Source of the DNA: Synergistales bacterium
GTDB taxonomy: Bacteria; Synergistota; Synergistia; Synergistales; 79-D21
DNA length: 31,760 nt
Assembly: GCA_015657435.1 (NCBI GenBank)
Contig: JADLKH010000004.1
Location: 17,807-49,566, forward strand
Direction: 5' to 3'
The notes beneath the pieces were generated by a model that saw only the letters and a list, made by a program, of their open reading frames with translations, did no database searches and had not been told where the DNA came from. Each line of letters opens with the position of its first letter. Positions within the stretch are counted from its first letter, which is position 1. This document shows positions 24,851-31,188 of the stretch, one piece after another. The translations under genes were made by a program, and so were the position numbers.

Positions 24851-25414
24851 CTATCTTTGCCTTTTTCCTCGCCTCCTTCCGGTCTCTTCTTGCCCTTGCC
24901 TCTGCTTTTCTCCTCTATCCCTTCTCCCCCTCGTGCACGAGCGGGCGAGTGTTCGGCGGATGGGGCCCAGGCGGGCGCTCACGGCCTGCTGGGTCAGGCC
25001 CAGTTCGACCGCGATCTCGCCCTGGGTGGCGCCTTCGGCGAGGCGCATCACGATCAGGCGGTCCTGGGCGCTGGAAATCTTTCTGAGCAACAGCTCGATC
25101 TCCATCGGTTCATCGAAGACGGCAACCAGGTCTTCGGGGGCCGCCAGGTCCTCGTACGGCTCCAGGTCCACGGGGTGCTCCTTCCAGCGCAGGCGCCGGG
25201 CGGCGTCGCGGACGGCCCTTTTCACGGCCATCCGCAGGAAAAGGGCGACGTGTTCCTCCTTCGTGCAGCGGGGAAGCAGCCTCAGCACGGCCAGGCTGCC
25301 TTCCTGGCAAAGGTCGTCGAACTCGGCGCCGCGCCCCTTGTACTGCCGGGCGGCGGCCTTCACCAGCGGTTTGAAATCCCTGACGATCTGCGCTGTTCTT
25401 TCTTCCGTAAACAT
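24851..25414 (-). CDS. Sigma-70-like RNA polymerase sigma factor, small, atypical
   Basis: 187 residues. The N-terminal half resembles sigma region 2 (RDFKPLVKAAARQYKGRGAEFDDLCQEGSLAVLRLL, with DDLCQEG matching the DLxQEG core). Residues ~115-160 are region 4 (SSAQDRLIVMRLAEGATQGEIAVELGLTQQAVSARLGPIRRTLARSC), a clear helix-turn-helix for -35 binding. The last ~25 residues are very basic. It is the last gene of an operon with YvrJ-, DUF2922- and DUF1659-type small genes. In Bacillus subtilis yvrJ lies in the sigO-rsoA region, an intriguing parallel. It may direct expression of a small regulon or be a phage-derived regulator. No anti-sigma gene is seen. Confidence 0.8.
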   Translation of the reverse strand: MFTEERTAQIVRDFKPLVKAAARQYKGRGAEFDDLCQEGSLAVLRLLPRCTKEEHVALFLRMAVKRAVRDAARRLRWKEHPVDLEPYEDLAAPEDLVAVFDEPMEIELLLRKISSAQDRLIVMRLAEGATQGEIAVELGLTQQAVSARLGPIRRTLARSCTRGRRDRGEKQRQGQEETGRRRGKRQR

Positions 25415-25454
25415 CGGTTCGCTTTTCCCTCCTCCCGTCCGGGGAGGCCTCTCC

Positions 25455-25610
25455 CTAGGAAGAGGCGGCTCCGGTACGGTTGAGGGCGGCCTGCAGGTCG
25501 CGGATGGCCAGGGTCAGGGCTTCGAGCTTGCTTTCCATCCTCACCAGCAGGTAGCTGGCCACGGCGATGGAAAATCCGCTCTGCAGGGCCGCTTTCACCA
25601 GCTCTTCCAC
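25455..25610 (-). CDS. YvrJ family small protein
   Basis: 51 residues from GTG 25610, with GGAGGTGATCCC just upstream. The sequence VEELVKAALQSGFSIAVASY, followed by LLVRMESKLEALTLAIRDL, has the YvrJ family layout: a short hydrophobic helix around residues 10-22 and an amphipathic or coiled tail with an E-x-K-L-E-x-L pattern. The protein is likely membrane-associated through the one helix. The function is unknown. It is the third gene of the DUF1659-DUF2922-YvrJ-sigma operon, 40 bases before the sigma gene. Confidence 0.8.
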   Translation of the reverse strand: MEELVKAALQSGFSIAVASYLLVRMESKLEALTLAIRDLQAALNRTGAASS

Positions 25611-25636
25611 GGGATCACCTCCTCGAGGGCCGGTTG

Positions 25637-25661
25637 GGGCGGGGAAACAGGGCCCCCGCCC
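25637..25661 (-). promoter_or_regulatory. GC-rich intercistronic hairpin
   Basis: GGGCGGGG (25637-25644) and CCCCGCCC (25654-25661) form a perfect 8-bp stem with a nine-base loop between the DUF2922 and YvrJ genes. No T-run follows, so it more likely affects mRNA processing or relative expression than termination. Confidence 0.45.
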
Positions 25662-25702
25662 TCCAGGCCTTGCCGTCCGTCCTGAAGATGCCGGGACGGG
25701 CG

Positions 25703-25912
25703 CTAGTCGCCGAACACGACGGTCACCGTGCGGTCCACGATTTCCGCGCCCAGGCGGCTGTTGGGTCCCGCGACGAAGATGCCGCGATCGATCACGGACT
25801 GCATGGCCGTTTCGATCTCTGCCTGGGAAACGCCGTCCTTGGGGTACGGGAGGGAGAGCGTCAGCTTCTCGTTCGCCACCGGGGTTCCAAAGGTCATCCG
25901 AAGAGTTTTCAT
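25703..25912 (-). CDS. DUF2922 family small protein
   Basis: 69 residues starting at ATG 25912 after a strong GGAGGTGAAAAC. It opens MKTLRMTFGTPVANEKLTLS and continues with LPYPKDGVSQAEIETAMQSVIDRGIF, both typical of DUF2922. The family is nearly always next to DUF1659 and often YvrJ in Firmicutes and relatives, as it is here. The likely fold is small alpha/beta; no catalytic residues are visible and the function is unknown. Confidence 0.88.
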   Translation of the reverse strand: MKTLRMTFGTPVANEKLTLSLPYPKDGVSQAEIETAMQSVIDRGIFVAGPNSRLGAEIVDRTVTVVFGD

Positions 25913-25954
25913 GTTTTCACCTCCTCTCGTTCATCGTCCGGGCCATCATGGAAA

Positions 25955-26170
25955 CTAGGCCACCAGGTCGGTGTCGATCTTGCTGACGGCGGAAACGGGG
26001 TACGCGAGCAGGGCTCCGAGGGCCGAGGCCACGGCTTCGACGTCGTCCGCGCCGGCGGCGGCGTCAAGGCCGGAGAAATGCAGGGTCCGGTAGACGGGTT
26101 TCCCCTGTTCGCTCGTTCCCGTCTGGATTTTCAGGGCCAGGCGGGACGCTTCGGGGGTGTAGGCTGCCAT
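25955..26170 (-). CDS. DUF1659 family small protein
   Basis: 71 residues from ATG 26170, with AAAGGAGGTGAAACAAC upstream, an almost perfect ribosome-binding site. The sequence LALKIQTGTSEQGKPVYRTL followed by DVEAVASALGALLAYPV matches the DUF1659 pattern. It is the first gene of the four-gene operon; the DUF2922 gene starts 42 bases after its stop. The function is unknown; the strong translation signals of this and the next gene suggest abundant small proteins. Confidence 0.88.
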   Translation of the reverse strand: MAAYTPEASRLALKIQTGTSEQGKPVYRTLHFSGLDAAAGADDVEAVASALGALLAYPVSAVSKIDTDLVA

Positions 26171-26210
26171 GTTGTTTCACCTCCTTTCTCGTGGCTTCAA
26201 TAGGTAAGAG

Positions 26211-26234
26211 TGGAATCGAATCCGAGATTCCACA
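26211..26234. promoter_or_regulatory. 8-bp inverted repeat between divergent promoters
   Basis: GTGGAATC (26211-26218) and GATTCCAC (26227-26234) are perfect inverted copies with an 8-base spacer, 41 bases upstream of the DUF1659 start. The position fits an operator for the small-gene/sigma operon, or a leader hairpin. No standard -10/-35 pair was found beside it, which would fit an alternative sigma factor. Confidence 0.45.
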
Positions 26235-26354
26235 AATGGCGAAAGGGAAGAAAAGCGTTAATTTTTTCGCTGGGGATGGGCAGGGCTTCGAGGTGCTGTC
26301 ATAATGAAGCGGCGGGACGGAGTCGTTCATTCAACCGGGGGAGGGGTTTGCGGC

Positions 26355-26828
26355 ATGCGCGACATGAGGCGGAAAGACAAGGAGATCACAGACCGTTCGG
26401 CCATCGAGGCGATCCTGATGCGGAACAACATCTGCCGGCTGGCCCTGTTCGACAGCGATTACCCCTATATCGTGCCCCTCTGTTACGGGTACGAAAACGG
26501 CTGTCTCTACTTCCACGGTTTCGCCGGAGGAACCAAGCTGGACCTGATCGCTCGCAACCCGAACGTGGCGTTCGAGGTGGAGGAGGGCGTCGAGGTGACC
26601 ACGGACCCGGATCCGTGCGAGTGGTCGCTCAGGTACCGCAGCGTCGTCGGCCGGGGCGTGGCGGAGATCCTGCAGGACGGCCCGGAAAAGCGGGCGGGGC
26701 TGGACGTGGTGGTGAAGGCCTTCGCGGGCCGCGCGCTGGAGTTCCCGGAAGCGGCCATGCGGGCGGTGACGGTGGTGCGGGTCCGGATTCGGGAGACGGC
26801 CGGTCGCCGGTCCGGGTACTCGGAATGA
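26355..26828 (+). CDS. Pyridoxamine 5'-phosphate oxidase-like flavin-binding protein
   Basis: 157 residues from ATG 26355, which has GGGGGAGGGG eight bases upstream; an in-frame ATG at 26304 lacks this. The N-terminus MRRKDKEITDRSAIEAILMR, then NNICRLALFDSDYPYIVPLCYGYENGCLYFHG, shows the split-barrel fold of the FMN-binding PNPOx-like/NimA-like group. It continues with GTKLDLIARNPNVAFEVEEG and a segment WSLRYRSVVGRGVAEIL. These proteins bind FMN or a related cofactor; roles range from nitroimidazole reduction to haem binding. It is a single gene, bracketed by the divergent small-gene operon and the terminator at 26828. Confidence 0.87.
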   Translation: MRDMRRKDKEITDRSAIEAILMRNNICRLALFDSDYPYIVPLCYGYENGCLYFHGFAGGTKLDLIARNPNVAFEVEEGVEVTTDPDPCEWSLRYRSVVGRGVAEILQDGPEKRAGLDVVVKAFAGRALEFPEAAMRAVTVVRVRIRETAGRRSGYSE

Positions 26829-26851
26829 AAAAAGCCCCCTCGGGGGCTTTT
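26828..26851. terminator. Bidirectional rho-independent terminator
   Basis: GCCCCC (26834-26839) pairs with GGGGGC (26842-26847), flanked by an A-run on the left and TTTT on the right, so it works in both directions. It starts at the stop of the PNPOx-like gene and ends at the stop of the convergent PAS/HD-GYP gene. Confidence 0.75.
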
Positions 26852-28824
26852 CAGTCCAGTTCGGCGAAATCCTTCGGCTGGAACAGGTAGGCTTGCGGAG
26901 GGCCCTGGCGGACGGTGGAAAGGGGCGCGTCCGTGGCCTCCGAAAAACTGAAGGAACCTTCGCAGATCAGATTTCGGCAGGTTTCCACCACTTCCTGGTT
27001 GAGGGCCGTCCCGGCCAGGCGCTGGATCTCCGCCAGGGCCTCGTCCACTCCCAGGGCGGGGCGATAGGGGCGGTCCCAGGAGATGGCCTCCACGATGTCC
27101 GCCACGGCCAGGATCTGGGCGTCCAGCAGGATCTCGCCGTTCTTCAGGCCCTGGGGGTAGCCGGATCCATCCAGGCGTTCGTGGTGCTGATACACGATGT
27201 CGGCCAGCGGCCACGGCAGTTCGATCCCCTTCAGGATCTGAAATCCGGATTCGCTGTGGGTCCGCACGAGGTTGCGCTCCATGTCGCCCAGGCGGCCGGG
27301 TTTGCTCAGGATATCGGTCGGGATGTTGATCTTCCCGATGTCGTGCACCAGGGCGGACATGCGAATGCCCCGCAGGCGGTCCTCGGGCAGGCCCATTCGC
27401 TCGGCGATGGCGACGGCGAGCTCCGACACGCGCCGCTGGTGGCCGGCGGTGTACGGGTCCTTGCGTTCGACGGTGTTGGACAGGGCCACGATCGTCTGTT
27501 CCCAGGCCCGCTCCATGCGTTCGAGGCTGCGGCGCAGCTCTTCGCGGCTTTCCCTCAGGCTTTCCTCCGCCCGCTTCACCTGCCGCGTGTCCCGGTAGAG
27601 GGTGTAGTAGCCCAGCGAGTTCTCGCCATCCCGGATGAGGACCGACTGGATGGCCACGTCCAGGAGCGTGCCGTCCTTTCGGCACCGCACGGTTTCCAGG
27701 GGCGCCTCCCACTCGGCGATGGCGAGGCGGTCGAGGGCGCTCCCCTCGGTCTTCATGGGCTCGGGAACGACCAGGTCGTTCAGGCGCCTGCCGACGGATT
27801 CGTCCCGGGTGTAGCCGAAGAACTCGCAGAAACGGTCGTTCACGTTGACGACCTTCAGGTCGCCGAAATTCTCGATGGCGATGGCGTCCGGAGCGCTCTG
27901 GAAGAGCCGCTCCCAGTATGCCTTCTCGACGCGGAGACGTTCTTCGGCACGCTTGCGGTCGGAGATGTCGCGGATGAAGGCGAAGTGGATGGGCACGCCG
28001 TCCCGGTCTCCGGCAACGGCGTGGATGAAGATGGAAACGGGCACGAGGGAACCGTCCTTGCGGATCAGCTCCTTCTCGTAACCCTGCACCTTGCCGGTTC
28101 GAACCGCCGCTTCGTGGCGACGGGAATCCAGCCGGTGGTGGCGGACCGGCGTCAGATCCTTCCACGTGAGGCCGATGATCTGGTCCTCCGTGTAGCCCAG
28201 CAGGGACTGGAAGGCCTTGTTGCAGCTCAGGATCCGCCCCTTGCCGTCACCGGCGGCGAAGGGGTGGATGGAGCTTTCGGCGATGTCCTGCATGAACCGC
28301 ATGCGGGCCTGAACCTGCTCCAGCGATTCCTCCAGGAACTTCTGCTCGGTCATCTCCCGCCCGAGGGCGAAGAAGAGACGGGGGCTGCGGCCCTGCCGCA
28401 GGGTCCAGGAAAACCACTTGTAGGTTCCATCGGCTCCCCGGAAGCGGGCCTCTAGGGAAAGCAGGCCGGTGCGCATGCGCCGGATCTCGCGGAAGAAGGG
28501 GCGGGAGGTGCGCACGTCCGAGGGGTGGAGGAACTCGACAAAGGGACGGTCCATCAGGTCTTCGGCCCGATACCCGAGGTGACGCTCCCAGGCGGGGTTG
28601 AGCCAGCGGATGAAGCCGTCGTAACCGGCTTCGCAGAACAGCTCCTCGGAGAGGTTCAGGTAGGCTTCAAGCAGGCTCAGGGGCGGACGGACGGGTGCAT
28701 CGGCGCTCCGTTCTGCGGGCTTCGCAGACGGTACGGAGGGAAGAACTTCCTTTAGGGTTCCCTGAGCGGGGGCATCGTGGCGCATAAAGTTATGGTAGCA
28801 CAATCCGATGTTCCCGCGCTTCAT
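26851..28824 (-). CDS. PAS-domain HD-GYP signalling protein (cyclic-di-GMP phosphodiesterase-like)
   Basis: 657 residues. Three PAS domains are recognisable: ~52-165 (AGYDGFIRWLNPAWERHLGY), ~178-295 (GRILSCNKAFQSLLGYTEDQIIG) and ~300-415 (LKVVNVNDRFCEFFGYTRDESVG). A coiled helix (~415-440) leads to an HD-GYP domain with H462, H494-D495 in LVHDIGKINIP, H547-H548 and GSGYP (~553-557). All metal-binding and GYP residues appear intact, so it should hydrolyse cyclic-di-GMP or a similar dinucleotide in response to a PAS-sensed signal. No transmembrane span or receiver domain is seen, so it is probably cytoplasmic. ATG 28824 lacks a strong ribosome-binding site; M14 is a possible alternative start. 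Confidence 0.92.
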   Translation of the reverse strand: MKRGNIGLCYHNFMRHDAPAQGTLKEVLPSVPSAKPAERSADAPVRPPLSLLEAYLNLSEELFCEAGYDGFIRWLNPAWERHLGYRAEDLMDRPFVEFLHPSDVRTSRPFFREIRRMRTGLLSLEARFRGADGTYKWFSWTLRQGRSPRLFFALGREMTEQKFLEESLEQVQARMRFMQDIAESSIHPFAAGDGKGRILSCNKAFQSLLGYTEDQIIGLTWKDLTPVRHHRLDSRRHEAAVRTGKVQGYEKELIRKDGSLVPVSIFIHAVAGDRDGVPIHFAFIRDISDRKRAEERLRVEKAYWERLFQSAPDAIAIENFGDLKVVNVNDRFCEFFGYTRDESVGRRLNDLVVPEPMKTEGSALDRLAIAEWEAPLETVRCRKDGTLLDVAIQSVLIRDGENSLGYYTLYRDTRQVKRAEESLRESREELRRSLERMERAWEQTIVALSNTVERKDPYTAGHQRRVSELAVAIAERMGLPEDRLRGIRMSALVHDIGKINIPTDILSKPGRLGDMERNLVRTHSESGFQILKGIELPWPLADIVYQHHERLDGSGYPQGLKNGEILLDAQILAVADIVEAISWDRPYRPALGVDEALAEIQRLAGTALNQEVVETCRNLICEGSFSFSEATDAPLSTVRQGPPQAYLFQPKDFAELD

Positions 28825-28855
28825 CCCGAACGTGGCTTTTTCGTGAAATAAAGGC

Positions 28856-28861
28856 TAGAAT
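28856..28861 (+). promoter_or_regulatory. Candidate -10 element (TAGAAT) of the coiled-coil gene
   Basis: TAGAAT lies 52 bases before the start of the small gene at 28913, between it and the divergent PAS/HD-GYP gene. The -35 region is weak. Confidence 0.3.
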
Positions 28862-28912
28862 GGGGGCGCGTTCGTCTCTGCCGCAACGGATCTATTTAAG
28901 GAGGAATCGGGA

Positions 28913-29161
28913 ATGAGCCAGGCGTTCGTCCGCCATGACGAGGAAACCGAGGCGTTCAAGGGCGATCTCGAGAACCTGAAGAAGCTCCGGGATTGGCTGA
29001 AGATCCAGGAGAAGAAAAAGGCGGCCCTCGAATCACCCGAGAGTGCCGCGAAGATCGACCCGGCCACGCGCGAGAAGTGGCTGCGGGAGGTCATCGCGGA
29101 CATCGAAAAGACCCGGGTCGAGCTGGAGAGGATGGAAAAGACCACTTTGCAGGAACGCTGA
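28913..29161 (+). CDS. Small coiled-coil protein, function unknown
   Basis: 82 residues after a strong AAGGAGGAATCGGGA ribosome-binding site. It is highly charged and helical, with heptad-like stretches ETEAFKGDLENLKKLRDWLK and VIADIEKTRVELERMEKTTL around a short proline-containing hinge (ESPESAAKIDPATREKW). There is no signal peptide or membrane span, so it probably forms a helical hairpin or dimer in the cytoplasm. It has its own promoter region and terminator and is a single-gene unit. I do not recognise the family. Confidence 0.75.
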   Translation: MSQAFVRHDEETEAFKGDLENLKKLRDWLKIQEKKKAALESPESAAKIDPATREKWLREVIADIEKTRVELERMEKTTLQER

Positions 29162-29203
29162 ACGGACACGGACCCATGGCGGGGTTCGAGGCTTGAGGAA
29201 ACA

Positions 29204-29236
29204 GGGGCCGGTCCGGGAAATCGGACCGGCCCCTTT
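29204..29236 (+). terminator. Rho-independent terminator of the coiled-coil gene
   Basis: GGGGCCGGTCCG (29204-29215) pairs perfectly with CGGACCGGCCCC (29222-29233), a 12-bp stem with a six-base loop followed by TTTGTT. It separates the small gene from the convergent aminotransferase gene. Confidence 0.75.
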
Positions 29237-29254
29237 GTTCGTCTTCCGGCCTCT

Positions 29255-30433
29255 TCAGGCCTTCAGGGCCCTGGCGATGCGGCCCAGGCCCTCCTCGAGA
29301 AGGACCCTCGGCGTGGCGACGTTCAGCCGCGCGAACCCCGCCCCCTCGGGACCGAACATGGTCCCCGCGTTCATGGCGACTCCCGCCTTGTGCATCAGGA
29401 AATCCGCGAGTCCCTGCGGATCCATGCCCATTTCCCGGCAGTCCACGAAGGGGATGTAGGTTCCCTCCGGCTTCACGAGCTTCATGCCCGGGATCGACTC
29501 GCGCATGAAGCGGTCCGCGAACCCGATGTTGCCGGAAAGCACTTCGAGCAGGGCGTCGAGCCACGGGCCGCCGTGACGGTAGGCGGCTTCCATGGCGACG
29601 ATGCCGAAGAGGTTCACCGACAGGTCCAGGTTGTCGTGCAGGAAACCCCTGAAGCGGGCGCGCATCACCGGATCCGGGATGATCGCGTAGGAACTGGCCA
29701 GCCCGGCGATGTTGAAGGTCTTGCTGGGGGCCATGCAGCTGAGGGTCCGCCCGGCGATCTCCGGAGAAAGGCTCGCGATGGGAATGTGGCGGTTCGGGGC
29801 ATAGACGATGTCCGCGTGGATCTCGTCGGAGACGATCAAAAGGTCGTGCCGAAGACAGATGTCGGCCACCGCGGAAAGTTCCTCCCTTGTCCACACCCGG
29901 CCGGAGGGATTGTGGGGGGAGCAGAAAAACAGCACCTTCGCGCTGGGGTCGGAAGCCCGGCGTTCGAGGTCCTCCAGGTCGAGGGTGTAGCGCGTGCCGT
30001 CAAACTTCAGCGAGTTGGCCGAAACCCTCCGCCCGTTCGACTCGATCACCCACCAGAAGGGGTGGTAGACGGGCGTCTGCATGATCACGCGGTCCCCGGG
30101 CTGGGTGAAGGCCAAAAGCGTCGTCGCCAGGGCGGGAACAACGCCCGGGGTGGGAGCGTACCAGTCGGCGGACGGAACCTTCCAGCCGTGGCGGTCGGCG
30201 ATCCAGCCCGTGACGGCTTCCCAGCAGCTTTCGGGATGGAAGGTGTAGCCGTAGATGCCGTGCTCGACCCTTTCCCGAAGGGCCTGGATGACCGCCTCCG
30301 GGGCCTTGAAGTCCATGTCCGCGACCCACATGGGGAAAAGGTCCTTCACGCCGAAGCGCTCCCCGGTCTGATCCCATTTGACGCAAGACGTGCCGCGCCG
30401 CTCGATGACCGTCTCGAAATCGAATTCGCGCAT
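29255..30433 (-). CDS. MalY/PatB family PLP enzyme (cystathionine beta-lyase / aminotransferase)
   Basis: 392 residues, with AGGAGG about 11 bases before ATG 30433. The N-terminus (MREFDFETVIERRGTSCVKWD, then DLFPMWVADMDF) is the signature of MalY/PatB fold-type I enzymes. PLP-binding residues are visible: N175 in SPHNPSGRVW, D203 in VSDEIHADI and K238 in APSKTFNIAGL, the Schiff-base lysine. Such enzymes cleave C-S bonds of cystathionine or cysteine conjugates to pyruvate, ammonia and a thiol, and some act as aminotransferases. This fits an amino-acid-fermenting organism. It is a single gene with its own promoter region; substrate preference cannot be decided from sequence. Confidence 0.9.
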   Translation of the reverse strand: MREFDFETVIERRGTSCVKWDQTGERFGVKDLFPMWVADMDFKAPEAVIQALRERVEHGIYGYTFHPESCWEAVTGWIADRHGWKVPSADWYAPTPGVVPALATTLLAFTQPGDRVIMQTPVYHPFWWVIESNGRRVSANSLKFDGTRYTLDLEDLERRASDPSAKVLFFCSPHNPSGRVWTREELSAVADICLRHDLLIVSDEIHADIVYAPNRHIPIASLSPEIAGRTLSCMAPSKTFNIAGLASSYAIIPDPVMRARFRGFLHDNLDLSVNLFGIVAMEAAYRHGGPWLDALLEVLSGNIGFADRFMRESIPGMKLVKPEGTYIPFVDCREMGMDPQGLADFLMHKAGVAMNAGTMFGPEGAGFARLNVATPRVLLEEGLGRIARALKA

Positions 30434-30639
30434 CTTTTCGTGCCTCCTGTTCGGCCCTTAAGGCGTTTTGAAGACCATTTTAACATCGAGCCATCTAGTC
30501 TATAAGTCCCATTAAACGGCACGTTTTCTAAGCCTTAAATCTCAATATCAGTACACTAAATTGCCACTAAAGCGCATAAAACCTGAGCGACATGTCGACA
30601 TCCTCACGCTATTTCCCCCTTATCCGTCCTCATCCCCGC
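30434..30639. other. Intergenic region between the aminotransferase gene and the structured RNA
   Basis: About 205 bases, AT-rich from ~30465 to 30600, with no coding potential that I can support. It should hold the minus-strand promoter of the MalY/PatB gene (TTAAAAT-like stretch near 30477-30483) and the start of the plus-strand RNA. No confident -35/-10 pair was identified. If the RNA is an omega RNA, its guide segment would lie at the right end of this stretch. Confidence 0.4.
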
Positions 30640-31145
30640 TGGCGGGATTCCAGTCGCTTTGCCTCTTCGGAAGGCTTCGGGTAGGATGGAATCGTCAGGC
30701 AGGAAGGTCAAAAGGCAAGACGCCACGTGAATCTGGACGAACCGGACGGGGTTTTCCGGAGAAGCCACGGAGCGCGGCGGACAAGCTGAAGGAGCCGGAA
30801 TGCCTGAGAGGTCGGACTGCCCGGTGCAACAGGAACAGACCCTGCAAGACGGCAACCTGGAAGTTCGGATCGAAGCGCAAGGAAACGGCACCACGCAACA
30901 ACTGCAGGGCAAGGAAACACGAGAAACACCGAGGAGCTGGTAGCTTGAAGGAAACGAACGTCACACCCGGGTAGTCCGGCTTTCCTCAAAGGGGATGGGT
31001 GCGAAATAAGAGACGAAATTTCCGACAAGGTCTCACAACTGAATAGGCCATACCCAGGTGGGGCGAGGTCCTCGCCCCCGATGAAAGCCCCGGAGGGGTT
31101 TCACGAACCGACAGGCCGCGAAGCTGCGGTAACGGGCGCATAAAA
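30640..31145 (+). ncRNA. Large structured noncoding RNA, HEARO/omega-RNA-like (IscB/IsrB-associated type), no nuclease gene adjacent
   Basis: About 500 bases without a credible gene but with many perfect pairings: GATTCCA/TGGAATC (30646/30687), TCAGGCA/TGCCTGA (30695/30801), CCCTGCA/TGCAGGG (30840/30903), GGTGC/GCACC (30823/30888), GAGG-AGCTGG/CCGGCT-CCTC (30931/30976), GAGAC/GTCTC (31010/31030), GGGGCGAG/CTCGCCCC (31060-31078) and TGAAA-CCCC/GGGGTTTCA (31081-31103). Two of them interlock as a pseudoknot. Purine-rich loops (GAAA, GGAAAC) favour the plus strand, and a terminator follows at 31146. Features such as GCAACAGGAACAG, GAGCTGGTAGC and TGAATAGGCC agree with my memory of HEARO RNAs, now known as omega RNAs of IscB/IsrB nucleases. 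That assignment is from memory; the dense folding is directly seen. Alternatives are another large bacterial RNA class or a ribozyme. Confidence 0.5.
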
Positions 31146-31184
31146 GGGATTCGAGCAAGGCAGCGGGCTCGAATCCCTTTTTTT
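31146..31184. terminator. Bidirectional rho-independent terminator
   Basis: GGGATTCGAGC (31146-31156) pairs perfectly with GCTCGAATCCC (31167-31177), an 11-bp stem. Seven T follow on the plus strand, and an A-run precedes it so that TTTT follows on the minus strand. It can end both the structured RNA (plus) and the aldehyde:ferredoxin oxidoreductase gene (minus). Confidence 0.8.
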
Positions 31185-31188
31185 GTTT

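Noticed and set aside
26893..28455. 520-codon plus-strand frame opposite the PAS/HD-GYP gene
   Set aside because: All PAS and HD-GYP motifs lie on the minus strand; the plus-strand frame is a compositional shadow.
30561..31028. Short open frames on both strands of the structured RNA region
   Set aside because: No ribosome-binding sites or family resemblance; the base pairing pattern explains the region better.
31000..31110. Group II intron (a GTGCG start near 31000)
   Set aside because: No domain V hairpin with the expected AGC triad and no reverse transcriptase gene were found.
30640..31145. RNase P RNA, tmRNA or 6S RNA
   Set aside because: The conserved cores I know for RNase P and tmRNA are absent and there is no tRNA-like end with CCA; the fold does not look like a single long 6S hairpin.
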